Source: Methylomonas sp. 11b
GTDB taxonomy: Bacteria > Pseudomonadota > Gammaproteobacteria > Methylococcales > Methylomonadaceae
Assembly (NCBI RefSeq): GCF_000515215.1
Contig: NZ_KI911557.1
Span: forward strand, 4,583,741-4,647,740
Direction: 5' to 3'
Length of the DNA stretch: 64,000 bases
This document shows, in pieces, positions 10,266 through 19,800 of this stretch. The notes under the pieces are model-generated. The model searched no databases. It had not been told where the DNA came from and was given only the letters and a program-made list of their open reading frames with translations. Numbering within the stretch: the stretch's first letter is position 1; each line of letters begins with the position of its first letter. A program made the translations under genes and the position numbers.

Positions 10266-10945
10266 TTAAAAAACCGGAAATTCTTGCCGGTAAGTTGGGT
10301 TTGACGTTTAACGATCCCAGCTTATTTACGATGGCGTTGACTCATCGCAGCATGGGTGCCAGAAACAACGAGCGTCTCGAATATTTGGGTGATTCTGTTT
10401 TGGGCTTCGTAATCGCCCAAAAATTATACGAACTGTTCCCCGATGCGGGCGAGGGTGCCTTAAGCCGGCTACGAGCCAGTTTGGTCAACCAAAATTCGCT
10501 GGCGGAAGTGGCTCGACAGCACAATATCGGTGATTATCTGATCCTCGGTTCCGGCGAATTGAAAAGCGGCGGCTTTCGTAGAGACTCGATTCTGTCGGAT
10601 GCATTGGAAGCCATCATGGGGGCCTTACTGAAAGATCAAGGGGTTGAGGCCTGTCAAAATTGGATATTGCGATTATTCGATGACAAGCTGGCTGCGCTGA
10701 AAGTGGACGATTGGACCAAAGACCCGAAAACCCGTTTACAGGAATTGATGCAAGCCAGCCGCAAACCCTTGCCGATTTACGAATTGGTCAGTATGTCCGG
10801 TGCGGATCACGCGCAAACCTTTGAAGTGAAATGCACTATCGCATTGACACCGGAAACGCGCAATGGCGTCGGTATTTCCAGAAAGAAGGCCGAGCAGGCT
10901 GCTGCCGAAAATATGTTAAATTTTTTACAATCCAGGGATAAATGA
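10262..10945 (+). CDS. rnc: Ribonuclease III
   Basis: Double-stranded RNA endonuclease that processes rRNA precursors and many mRNAs. The 227-residue product has the signature NERLEYLGDSVLGF near residue 39, with catalytic Glu and Asp. The second acidic site is in DALEAIMGALLKD. A C-terminal double-stranded RNA-binding domain runs from about residue 155 and ends with SRKKAEQAAAENML. Start is GTG, overlapping the DUF4845 stop by four bases; the rnc stop in turn overlaps era as ATGA. The string of four-base overlaps shows a tightly coupled operon. In E. coli RNase III cleaves its own leader; no matching leader hairpin was identified here. Confidence 0.97.
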   Translation: MIKKPEILAGKLGLTFNDPSLFTMALTHRSMGARNNERLEYLGDSVLGFVIAQKLYELFPDAGEGALSRLRASLVNQNSLAEVARQHNIGDYLILGSGELKSGGFRRDSILSDALEAIMGALLKDQGVEACQNWILRLFDDKLAALKVDDWTKDPKTRLQELMQASRKPLPIYELVSMSGADHAQTFEVKCTIALTPETRNGVGISRKKAEQAAAENMLNFLQSRDK

Positions 10946-11832
10946 ACTGCGGATATGTTGCTTTAATCGGTAGGCCCAATGTCGGCAAATCGACCTTGAT
11001 GAATCACTTGCTGGGTCAGAAACTCAGTATCACCTCAAGAAAACCGCAAACCACCCGGCATCGAATTCTGGGTATTAAGACGACAGCCGCCGGGCAGGCC
11101 ATCTTTATGGACACACCGGGCATGCACAGCGACGAAAAAAAGGTATTGAACCGTTATCTGAATAAGACTGCGGATAGTACCTTGTTGGGGGTTGATGTGG
11201 TAATTTGGCTGTTGGACGGCTTGTATTGGCACGAGTACGACGAGAAAATTTTCCAGAAACTCGAGCGGGCTGGATTGCCGGTTATTTTGGCTATCAACAA
11301 AGTGGATAAAATCAAGGATAAGGATGCGGTGCTGAAATTCTTCGCCGAGGCTCAGCAAAAATACCCGTTTCAGCACATTGTGCCGGTTTCGGCACTGAAA
11401 AATACCAATCTCGAGCTGCTGGAACAGCACATCATGGCCTTGTTGCCCGAGGCCGAGCCGATTTATCCGGAAGATCAAATCACCGACAGGCCGGAGCGCT
11501 TTTTTGCCGCCGAAATTATTCGCGAAAAACTGACCCGGCGTTTGGGTGACGAATTACCTTACGCGCTGACCGTGGAAATTGAACGTTACGAGGAGTTTCC
11601 GGAGCTTTGCAAAATATACGCAGCAATTTTGGTAGAGCGGGATAGCCAAAAAAGCATCGTCATTGGTAAGCAAGGCGAAATGCTGAAAAAAGTCGGTAGC
11701 GAGGCGCGGGTTGATATCGAAAAATTGATCGGCCAAAAAGTCTATCTGGAACTGTGGGTCAAAGTGAAAAAGGGTTGGTCGGATAACGAGCGAGCCTTAC
11801 TGAGTCTGGGTTTCAGCGATTTTGGTAATTAA
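10942..11832 (+). CDS. era: GTPase Era
   Basis: GTPase that binds 16S rRNA and aids maturation of the 30S subunit. The 296-residue protein has G1 GRPNVGKST, G3 DTPGMH and G4 NKVDK in the N-terminal domain. A C-terminal KH RNA-binding domain follows, with the typical core SIVIGKQGEMLKKVG and a family-conserved end (LELWVKVKKGWSDNE). It overlaps rnc by four bases and recO by one base (TAATG). Length and motifs are fully typical. Confidence 0.97.
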   Translation: MNCGYVALIGRPNVGKSTLMNHLLGQKLSITSRKPQTTRHRILGIKTTAAGQAIFMDTPGMHSDEKKVLNRYLNKTADSTLLGVDVVIWLLDGLYWHEYDEKIFQKLERAGLPVILAINKVDKIKDKDAVLKFFAEAQQKYPFQHIVPVSALKNTNLELLEQHIMALLPEAEPIYPEDQITDRPERFFAAEIIREKLTRRLGDELPYALTVEIERYEEFPELCKIYAAILVERDSQKSIVIGKQGEMLKKVGSEARVDIEKLIGQKVYLELWVKVKKGWSDNERALLSLGFSDFGN

Positions 11833-12533
11833 TGAATGGTTCGGCCGTTTATTTACAGCCGGCGTTTGTGCTCCAGCATCGGCCATACCGGGAAACCAGC
11901 GTATTGTTAGATGTTTTTACCCGGGATTTTGGCGTGATGTCCATGCTCGCCAAGGGTGTGCGTAAGGAAAAGTCGAAAATAGCCGGCTTGTTGTTGCCTT
12001 TCAGTGCCTTGCGGCTGTCTTTTGTCGATAAAAACGAATTAAAAATTCTTTCTCAAGTTGAATATGTCGATAGCTACCCTTTAGAGCGCTTGGCGTTATA
12101 TTGCGGATTTTATGTGAACGAGCTGGTGCAGATATTTGTGCACAAATACGATCCTCAACCCGAGATATTCAGTTGCTACGAGCGTTGCCTGAGTGATTTA
12201 TTGCTTGGTGAGCGTATCGAGCAGACTCTGCGTTATTTTGAACTGGATTTATTGCAAGAGGCTGGCTATGCCGTTGCGATGGACTCCGAAGCTAACGGTA
12301 ATCCAATAATGACAGGGCAACGCTATAATTTTTTAACGGATTTCGGCATGGTCGCGGATAACGAAGGCTTGATCGGTGGTGAAACCTTGTCAATATTGGC
12401 CGCAAGGGCGCCGCTGGAAGGTCGCGCTTTGCTTGAAGCCAAACTACTCTTTAGAAAAATGCTGGATGGGCATTTGCAAGGCAGACAGCTGAAAAGCCGG
12501 GATGTACTGGCAAAAATCATTAAGTATTTGTAG
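11832..12533 (+). CDS. recO: DNA repair protein RecO
   Basis: Recombination mediator of the RecFOR pathway, loading RecA on single-stranded DNA coated with SSB. The 233-residue product has the N-terminal OB-fold typical of RecO ([19 protein letters not shown], then [12 protein letters not shown]) and a helical C-terminal domain. No zinc-binding cysteine set is visible, as in other gammaproteobacterial RecO proteins. It begins at the last base of the era stop codon, so translation is coupled. pdxJ follows after 73 bases. Confidence 0.94.
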   Translation: MNGSAVYLQPAFVLQHRPYRETSVLLDVFTRDFGVMSMLAKGVRKEKSKIAGLLLPFSALRLSFVDKNELKILSQVEYVDSYPLERLALYCGFYVNELVQIFVHKYDPQPEIFSCYERCLSDLLLGERIEQTLRYFELDLLQEAGYAVAMDSEANGNPIMTGQRYNFLTDFGMVADNEGLIGGETLSILAARAPLEGRALLEAKLLFRKMLDGHLQGRQLKSRDVLAKIIKYL

Positions 12534-12606
12534 GCAAAAGACGAAACTCAGGACGGGTTTACCGTCTTTCATCCATCTTACTCATCCGCTTGCGGACTTA
12601 TATTCA

Positions 12607-13350
12607 ATGGAAAAGCAAATCATCTTATTAGGCGTCAACATCGACCATGTTGCGACCTTGCGCCAGGCTAGAGGTACCCGTTATCCCGAGCCGGTGCAGG
12701 CTGCGCTGATCGCCGAGCAAGCCGGTGCCGACGGCATTACCGCGCATTTGCGCGAAGACAGACGGCATATTCAGGATAGAGATATTTATTTGTTAAAGGA
12801 TATGTTGCATACCCGGCTGAATCTGGAAATGGCCGTGACCGATGCTATGTTGGCGTTGGCGGTTAAGGTCGAACCGCAAGCTTGTTGTTTGGTACCGGAG
12901 CGCCGAGAGGAGTTAACGACCGAGGGTGGTCTGGATGTGGCGGGTGCCGGGGATAGGATGCGTTCTGCCTGCCAACAATTGGCGGATGCGAATATAGAAG
13001 TCTCCTTGTTTATCGATCCGGATTGTCGGCAAATCGACGCGGCTGTTGAGGCTGGCGCGCCGGTGGTGGAATTACATACCGGCCGTTATGCCGACGCTGC
13101 AAGCAAACTAGAGCGAGAGCAAGAGTTGCAACGAATCCGCACGGCTGCGGCTTATGCGCACCAAGCAGGATTGCAAGTCAATGCCGGTCACGGCTTGAAT
13201 ATCGCCAATGTGGAAGCTATTTGCCGGATCGAGCAGATTGTCGAGCTAAATATTGGTCATTCCTTGATTGCGCAAGCTTTGTTTTCCGGCTTGGATTACG
13301 CGGTTAGGGATATGAAGCGCGTCATGCGGGAGTCGCGTTTACACGGTTGA
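12607..13350 (+). CDS. pdxJ: Pyridoxine 5'-phosphate synthase PdxJ
   Basis: Condenses 1-deoxy-D-xylulose 5-phosphate with 3-amino-1-hydroxyacetone 1-phosphate to form pyridoxine 5'-phosphate in the DXP-dependent vitamin B6 route. The 247-residue TIM barrel shows [17 protein letters not shown] at the N-terminus, then [29 protein letters not shown] and [11 protein letters not shown] follow; these are conserved phosphate/substrate loops. I chose ATG 12607 because the family begins here. An upstream in-frame extension overlapping recO has no homology. recO-pdxJ order is standard; the usual acpS partner is replaced by a PP2C gene four bases downstream. Confidence 0.95.
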   Translation: MEKQIILLGVNIDHVATLRQARGTRYPEPVQAALIAEQAGADGITAHLREDRRHIQDRDIYLLKDMLHTRLNLEMAVTDAMLALAVKVEPQACCLVPERREELTTEGGLDVAGAGDRMRSACQQLADANIEVSLFIDPDCRQIDAAVEAGAPVVELHTGRYADAASKLEREQELQRIRTAAAYAHQAGLQVNAGHGLNIANVEAICRIEQIVELNIGHSLIAQALFSGLDYAVRDMKRVMRESRLHG

Positions 13351-13354
13351 TTGC

Positions 13355-14098
13355 ATGCAGAAAGAACTCGAATTTTATCAATTAACCTCGATAGGCAATC
13401 GCGAGGTCAATCAGGATTGCATGGCGCACCGGGTGTGCGCTGATTACGCACTATTTGTCGTCGCTGACGGATTAGGTGGACATTACTCCGGCGAAAAAGC
13501 TTCACAATTTTTTTGCCGTAGCTTGATTGCCCTAGCGGAAAAATATCATGCCCATATAGCCTCAGTGAAGGCAGAGACGGTGATGGCTGCTTGGGTCGCG
13601 GAAGCTGTCAGGAATATGAGTGAACTATTTGCCGACGATCCGTTTGCAAGCGATGCCCACACCACCTGCGCAATTCTGTATATGGACCAGGAGCGAGCGA
13701 TAGTGGCGCATTGCGGAGACTCGCGAGTTTATCGTATCAATTCCGAACAAGTCCTATGGCGGACAAAGGATCATTCTGTGCCCCAACAACTGTTTAACGA
13801 GGGCAAAATAAGCGAATGGGAAATGGGGGTTCATCCCGATCAGCATAAGCTGACCCGTAGTATAAATGTGTTGAGTGCGCCTGCGGTTGATATTGTCAGT
13901 TTCCCACCTATGAAATGCGGCGAAACCTTTCTGCTCTGTAGCGACGGTTTCTGGGAGTTTGTAAAGGAGCAGGAGTTGTTGGCGCTATCGCAAGAGGGTA
14001 GTGGAAAGCCGGAGTTGCAGAAGATGGCAAAAATGGCGGTGTTACGCGCCCAAGGTAAAAGCGATAATGTTACCGTGCAGTGGATAAGACGGCGTTAG
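13355..14098 (+). CDS. PP2C-family Ser/Thr protein phosphatase
   Basis: Metal-dependent phosphatase of the PPM/PP2C family (247 residues, cytosolic). Visible motifs in order are SIGNREVNQDC, VADGLGGHYSGEKAS, HCGDSRVYRI, TKDHSV, LLCSDGFWEF and the C-terminal GKSDNVTVQW. Together they supply the Asp residues that bind the two catalytic metals. Similar bacterial enzymes (Stp1, PppA, PrpC) reverse Hanks-type kinase phosphorylation. No partner kinase and no type VI secretion gene lies nearby. It follows pdxJ by four bases and is the last gene of this operon. The substrate cannot be told from the sequence. Confidence 0.88.
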   Translation: MQKELEFYQLTSIGNREVNQDCMAHRVCADYALFVVADGLGGHYSGEKASQFFCRSLIALAEKYHAHIASVKAETVMAAWVAEAVRNMSELFADDPFASDAHTTCAILYMDQERAIVAHCGDSRVYRINSEQVLWRTKDHSVPQQLFNEGKISEWEMGVHPDQHKLTRSINVLSAPAVDIVSFPPMKCGETFLLCSDGFWEFVKEQELLALSQEGSGKPELQKMAKMAVLRAQGKSDNVTVQWIRRR

Positions 14099-14116
14099 CT
14101 GTTTAGTAGGAGGGCA

Positions 14117-14138
14117 GGGGCTGAACCAACGCAGCCCC
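14117..14138. terminator. Hairpin between convergent genes
   Basis: A seven-base-pair stem GGGGCTG/CAGCCCC with an eight-base loop lies in the 54-base gap between the convergent PP2C and sigma-54 activator genes. Neither side has a clear T-run, so it may be a weak or Rho-assisted terminator. Confidence 0.4.
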
Positions 14139-14152
14139 GGTAAACCAATAGC

Positions 14153-15106
14153 TTAGTGTGTTGCCAAGCCGTGTTTTTGAATTCGGTAAAGCAAGGTGTC
14201 TCTGGAAATACCCAATAAGCGCGCCGATTTGCTGCGATTGCCCTTGGTTCTGTTCAAAGCTTGCAGAATCATATCTGCTTCCAGTGCATCAAGTTGTAAC
14301 CCCAACTCCGGCAAAGTAAAGTCTGAGCTGACTGTTATTGCGCTACGGTTGAACTCGTGGGGCAGATTTTCCGGCTCGATTACTTTGCCCGCCAACAGAA
14401 TGCTTAGTCTTTCGCAAAGGTTGCGCAATTCACGAACATTGCCCGGCCATTTGTAGCTGCGCAGCGTTTTGATGGCTTGTCTGCTGAACGTAGGCGGTTC
14501 CAGGGAATGTGTGGCTGAAAAGTGCGTGAAAAAGTGTTTAGCCAGTATTTCGATATCTTCGGTGCGCTGATGCAATGCAGGCAATTCCAGAGGCACTACA
14601 TTTAAGCGGAAATACAAGTCCTGACGAAACTGACCGTTTTCTATCAATTTGGTGAGGTCGGCATTGGAAGCCGCAATCACGCGCACATTCACCATATACG
14701 GCTTGGTGCCGCCAACGGGCAAGCATTCTCCCGACTCCAGAAAGCGCAAAAGTTTTGCCTGGATTCCCAAGGGTAAAGAATTGATTTCGTCCAGAAACAA
14801 AGTGCCGCCATCGGCTGCCTGAAACAGTCCTTGCTTGTCGGATACTGCGCCGGTAAAAGCACCTTTCTTATGGCCGAATATTTCTGATTCAACCAGACCT
14901 TCAGGGAGTGCTGCGCAATTTAAGGCGATGAAGGGTTTATTTGCGCGCGGGCTATCCTTTTGAATGGCCGTTGCCAGTACTTCTTTTCCCGTGCCGGTTT
15001 CGCCTTTGATCAACACGGTAACGTCGGTCGCCGCAACGATACGAGCGCTGCGAATCAATGCTTCGATTGCGGGAGATTGTCCAATAATAGGATCGAAGTT
15101 ATCCAC
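14153..15106 (-). CDS. Sigma-54 interaction (AAA+) regulator without an N-terminal sensor domain
   Basis: Bacterial enhancer-binding protein that would remodel sigma-54 RNA polymerase. The 317-residue product begins directly with the AAA+ domain: FDPIIGQSPAIEAL, Walker A KGETGTGKE, the sigma-54 contact loop ESEIFGHKKGAFTGA, Walker B GGTLFLDEI and arginine finger FRQDLYFRLNV. It ends in a Fis-type helix-turn-helix (NRTKGNRSKSARLLGISRDT). No receiver, PAS or GAF domain precedes the AAA+ core, as in PspF. I chose GTG 15106, preceded by GAGAGG at a good distance; a TTG at 15121 is an alternative. It lies 11 bases behind the TauE/SafE-like gene, so the two are probably co-transcribed. Target genes are unknown. 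Confidence 0.87.
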   Translation of the reverse strand: MDNFDPIIGQSPAIEALIRSARIVAATDVTVLIKGETGTGKEVLATAIQKDSPRANKPFIALNCAALPEGLVESEIFGHKKGAFTGAVSDKQGLFQAADGGTLFLDEINSLPLGIQAKLLRFLESGECLPVGGTKPYMVNVRVIAASNADLTKLIENGQFRQDLYFRLNVVPLELPALHQRTEDIEILAKHFFTHFSATHSLEPPTFSRQAIKTLRSYKWPGNVRELRNLCERLSILLAGKVIEPENLPHEFNRSAITVSSDFTLPELGLQLDALEADMILQALNRTKGNRSKSARLLGISRDTLLYRIQKHGLATH

Positions 15107-15117
15107 TGTAAAACCTC

Positions 15118-15843
15118 TCAAAACGTCATGATGTGTTCAACGCGCATCGGATAGAGCCATGGGAAGGCCGCCAATAGCGCAAAGATAATAAACAAGGCTG
15201 CAACCGCGTGTTTAAAGTGCCGGATTTTCGAAAGCCTCGCCAGTAATGAGGTCATTATACCGACACCCATCACGGCAGGTAAAGTGCCCAATCCAAATGC
15301 CAACATCGTGAGCGCGCTGTGGGTAATGCTCCCCGTGGTAACTGCTAGTGCCAATGCCGTATAAATGAGGCCGCACGGTAGCCAGCCCCACACCATACCA
15401 AACAACAAAGCTTGGGTGCGATTTTGTACCGGAATCAAGCGGCGGCCGAATGGTTCGATCAGCTTCCAGAAGCGTGCGCCCATTTTTTCTATGTAGGCAA
15501 AGTAAGGAAACCAGCCGCCGAGGTAAAGTCCGGCGCCTGCCATCACCACGGCCGAGAGCAGTTGCAAAAACCTGTGCGCCTGACCTTGAGCAAAAGGTAA
15601 AGTCAAGAAGGCCTCCAGGACGCCAACCAAGGCGCCGGCCATCGCGTAGCTGAGAACCCGGCCGATGTTGTAATTCAGTACGATGCCGAACAGACGGCGT
15701 TTATCGTTGCGAAGTTCGGGTTTCAGGCTGTAAGTTAGGGTGCCGATAATGGAGCCGCACATGCCTATGCAATGCAGGCTGCTGAATAAACCCATTACAA
15801 ACGCGGCAAGATAGGAAGCATTAAAGTCGAGGTAAAGATGCAT
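15118..15843 (-). CDS. TauE/SafE-like (cytochrome biogenesis transmembrane-type) membrane protein
   Basis: Integral inner-membrane protein of 241 residues with about six helices. The hallmark FSSLHCIGMCGSI near the N-terminus and a second half-repeat MVWGWLPCGLIYTAL place it in the DsbD-like/TauE-SafE family with paired Cys. Relatives are often encoded beside cbb3 oxidase assembly genes and are thought to move copper or reducing equivalents, but none of those genes is nearby. The start at ATG 15843 gives MHLYLDFNASY; a TTG six bases upstream is possible. The sigma-54 activator begins just after its stop. Transport substrate is unknown. Confidence 0.8.
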   Translation of the reverse strand: MHLYLDFNASYLAAFVMGLFSSLHCIGMCGSIIGTLTYSLKPELRNDKRRLFGIVLNYNIGRVLSYAMAGALVGVLEAFLTLPFAQGQAHRFLQLLSAVVMAGAGLYLGGWFPYFAYIEKMGARFWKLIEPFGRRLIPVQNRTQALLFGMVWGWLPCGLIYTALALAVTTGSITHSALTMLAFGLGTLPAVMGVGIMTSLLARLSKIRHFKHAVAALFIIFALLAAFPWLYPMRVEHIMTF

Positions 15844-15932
15844 AAACAAAAAGCCGGGGTAATAAGGTATCGAGTGAATTAGCGAGGATTATAGACGCTT
15901 TCCGGAACGGTAACGACGCGCAGATATTTAAA

Positions 15933-16856
15933 CTAACTGCCGTTGGACAAGTTATTCGCACAGATGCGATTCCGCCCTTGATGCTTGGCCTGATACAACG
16001 CGTCGTCCGCCGCTTTCAGTAAACTGGCAACGTCGTCGAACGTGTGGGCCTGCAAGGTCGCAACGCCGATGGATATAGTCACGAAATTGTTGGGGTTGCT
16101 CTGTGTGTGCCGTATTTTCAGATTCTCTATGGCTTCGCGGTACTGCTCGGCACGCATCAGGGCGCCTATGCTGTCGGTGTTGGGAAGCAGGATGGCGAAC
16201 TCTTCACCGCCCAATCTGGCTACCAAGTCTTCGGGTCTGTGGGTAATTGTTTGTAAGGCGCGCGCCACCCTTTTCAGGCACTCGTCGCCCATAGGGTGGC
16301 CAAAGTAGTCGTTAAATTGTTTGAAATTGTCAATATCGGCAATTAGTAACGAGAGCGGCATGCCGGTGCGTTTGGATTGATTCCATTGGCGTTCCAACGC
16401 GGCGTCAAACGCTCTGCGGTTGGGTATCTCCGTCAGTCCGTCCAGCGAAGCCAGTTTTTCCAACAAATCGGATTTGGTTTTTAGCTGAATTTGAGTGCGT
16501 ACTCTTGCTAAAACAATCGATGGCGAAAACGGTTTGGTGATGTAGTCGCTACCGCCGATTCGGAAGCCATGCACCTCATCTTCTTCCGAATGTTTGGCGG
16601 TCAGAAAAATAATCGGAATATTGCGGGTTTTATCAGACGACTTGAGCTGATGGCATATTTCATAACCATCCATGTCGTCGAGCATGATGTCCAGCAGGAT
16701 CAGGTCGGGAAGTTGGCTGGTGGCAATATGTAAAGCCAGTTCACTATGCACGGCTACTTTTACCGTGTAATGGGGTTCGAGAATATTCTTGATAAGATCC
16801 AGGTTTTCCGGGCTATCATCCACGGCCAGGATGGTATGCGTGTTTCTACTTTCCAT
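15933..16856 (-). CDS. Response regulator with GGDEF domain (diguanylate cyclase)
   Basis: Two-domain signalling protein of 307 residues. The receiver (about residues 8-122) has the phospho-acceptor Asp in LILLDIMLDDMDG, Thr in IIFLTAKH and Lys in DYITKPFSP. A short coil leads to a GGDEF domain with the active signature RLGGEEFAILLP, so c-di-GMP synthesis is expected. An RPED product-inhibition I-site lies five residues before GGEEF. ATG 16856 follows the stop of the hybrid kinase by four bases and has TAGGAAA as Shine-Dalgarno; longer starts would overlap that gene. The arrangement resembles PleD/WspR-type regulators driven by a dedicated kinase, probably the upstream one. Confidence 0.92.
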   Translation of the reverse strand: MESRNTHTILAVDDSPENLDLIKNILEPHYTVKVAVHSELALHIATSQLPDLILLDIMLDDMDGYEICHQLKSSDKTRNIPIIFLTAKHSEEDEVHGFRIGGSDYITKPFSPSIVLARVRTQIQLKTKSDLLEKLASLDGLTEIPNRRAFDAALERQWNQSKRTGMPLSLLIADIDNFKQFNDYFGHPMGDECLKRVARALQTITHRPEDLVARLGGEEFAILLPNTDSIGALMRAEQYREAIENLKIRHTQSNPNNFVTISIGVATLQAHTFDDVASLLKAADDALYQAKHQGRNRICANNLSNGS

Positions 16857-16860
16857 TTTC

Positions 16861-19800
16861 CTATATCCGATGTTCCAGTATGTGGTTGAGAGCTTGCGCA
16901 GCATCTACAAACTGGTAATTGGCAATTTGTTTTTTGATGGGCAATAAGATTTGCAGCAGAGCTTTATCGTCGATATGGCGCATAATCCGTTCAAGTTGCT
17001 GGTCCGAGTCGGAATCGAAGGTTTGTAGTTTATCAATCAATATGGCCAGCTGTTGCCGAATTTCCAGCGTGGAGTAGCGCGGTTCACCGTCGCCGTGGCT
17101 CTCGCTGTTGGCCAAATTACTGTTGATACTACTGATAACCTTGGTCATCTCCAGTGTTGTGGCGACAATATTACTGTCGATATGCGGGACATCGGCAATA
17201 TTGGCACGGAAATCGATTAGCGATTCTTCCAGCCGCACTAAGTGGCTTTGCAATTGTAGCGCGCCGAGCGAGCCCACCAAACCCTTCAAAGTATGGACTA
17301 ATTGATAGGCCTTGTCGTACTGGTTGTGTGTGAAGGCTTGGTCGATTTCGTTCATGGTATCCGCATGATTTTCAGCAAATTTTAGTAAAACTTTTCGATA
17401 AACGGTCAGGTTGCCGGCCGTATGTTGTAAGCCGGCGGAGGTGTCTATGCCATACAGATAAGGAAGCGGATTGCTTGCCATCTGTTCGCTGTTCGGATCG
17501 GTCTGGGGCATTCCATCAGCTCGCGGTTTAATCCATTTCGCCAGCGTGGCGTAAAGTGTTTCCGGTAATATCGGTTTGCTGATGAAATCGTCCATATCGG
17601 CTTGAAAGCATCTGTTGCGATCATTGCTCATCGCGTTGGCGGTCATAGCTATGACCGGCAAGGTTTGGCAGCCGGGTATTGCTCGTATATGTTTGGTGGT
17701 TTGATAGCCGTCCATCACCGGCATTTGCACATCCATTAACACGCAGTCGTAAGTGGTTTGTTGCAGTTTGCCCAAGGCGATTTCGCCGTTTTCGGCCACG
17801 TCGACTTGCAAATGTGCTTGTTCCAGCAGCTCAATCGCCACAATTCGATTCACTTCGTTGTCTTCAACCAGCAATACTCGTGCGCCGCTGATATGCTGCA
17901 ATTTCCCGCTATCGAGGGGGAGCTTTTGTTGGTATTGCGCGTTGCGTATCGAAGCAAGGCTGGTGATGCCGAGTTTGACGCTGAAGGTAAATGTCGAGCC
18001 GAGGTTTTCTTGGCTGGAGACGCTTATCGTTCCGCCCATTTGTTCGACCAATTGTTTGGAAATGATCAGGCCCAAGCCCGTGCCGCCGTAATGACGCGTG
18101 ACACTACTATCGCCTTGGCTGAACGCCTGGAATAGTTTGGCCTGTTTTTCTGCATTCATGCCGATGCCAGTGTCGCTGATACTAAACTGCAAACAAGTCT
18201 GTTGCGCGGAGCGTCTAAGCTCGGTGAGCGTGACTCTTACCTCGCCATGCTCAGTAAATTTGATCGCGTTCCCGATCAAATTGATAAAAATTTGCCTTAG
18301 CCGTTGCGGGTCGCCGATCACCGGGAGAAAAGTCTGACTCTTAGGTGGGCGAATCAAGGCTATGCCTTTGCTGGCGCAGAGTTCGGACATCGTGGAAAAC
18401 ACCTTATCCAGCATTTCTTCTAATAGAAAAGGTACGGATTCCAGTTGCATTTTTCCGGCTTCCATTTTGGAAAAGTCCAGAATATCGTCAATGATGGTCA
18501 TCAACGAGCGCGAGGCGGTTTCCACTCTTTCCAGGTAGTCGCGCTGTTTGGCGGAGATGCTGCTGTTCAGACATAATTCAACTAAGCCGATAATCGCATT
18601 CATCGGGGTGCGGATTTCGTGGCTCATATTGGCGAGAAATTCGGATTTTACCCGTGTTGCCTGTTCCGCCTGCTGCTTGGCTTCCAACAGCCGTTGCTCG
18701 GTTTGCAGGCGGTCGGTGATGTCTTGCATGGTGCCTTGAATGCCAGTGGGTTTGTCATTAACGTCGCGAATAACTTGTCCGCGTTGGTGGACATGACGAA
18801 TTTGGTCGTTACCGAGCACTATCCGATGTCTGAAATCGAGACTGCCGCTATTGATCGCGTTTTGCATCGACGTTTTGAAAAAGCTTTGGTCGTCCGGGTG
18901 AACCAGCGTGCTTAAAATGCTGGAGAAGTTGGGGGTAAAAACAGCTTTACTGGTTGCGGTGATCCGATACATTTCGTCCGACCAGCTAAAGTGATTGTCC
19001 GGCAAATGCCAATGCCAATCGCCGATATGGGAAATGCTTTGCGCATCCAGTAAGCGTTGTTTTTGGTCTTGCAGCGCATTGAGGGCCCGGCTGCGTTCCA
19101 ACTCGGCGGTAATTTGCAACGCGAATAATTTCAGGGTGTCTGTGGCAAAGTTAGTATCGGGAATGGGGCGACAGTAGGATACCGAGATAAATCCGAAACT
19201 ATTTTGTTGTTTGTCGTGCAATGGAATGCCCAGATAACCTTGGATTTGTTGGTGTCGCAGCCAGTCTGCGTCGGGGAATCGTTCCGCTACATTATGTTCG
19301 ACGCAGCAAATAGATCCGGCGGCAACCTCGCGGCAAGGTGAGTTATCTAGGCTGAATTCGCGATTACGGACAATTTTGCCTTTTGCGCAAAGCGATAGGC
19401 TGCGGGCGCGTCCATTGCCCGTTGTTTCCGCGATTAATGCAAAGTCGGCTCCTAGGGTTTCCACGGTCAATAGCGTCAGATTATCCAGTAGCGATGTCGC
19501 ATTTTGCGGCAGATTACTGGATACGATATTCCTAATCACGCTGGTTTGCTGGCGCTGTTGAGTGATGTCGGTAACCAGACCCTGATAATCGATAATCTTG
19601 CCTTGCTCGTTGCGCACCACCATCTTGCGGTCTTGCACCCATTTTATGCCGCCGTTTTGGGCGACGATGCGATAGGGTTGATGCGCTATTTCGAAACAGT
19701 CCGGATCGTTGCGGCAGGTGGCGATTTCGCGAAGGAAAACCCCAACATCATCGGGATGGATCAGGTTGAGATAAAACAGATTGCCGGTAATCAATTGTTC

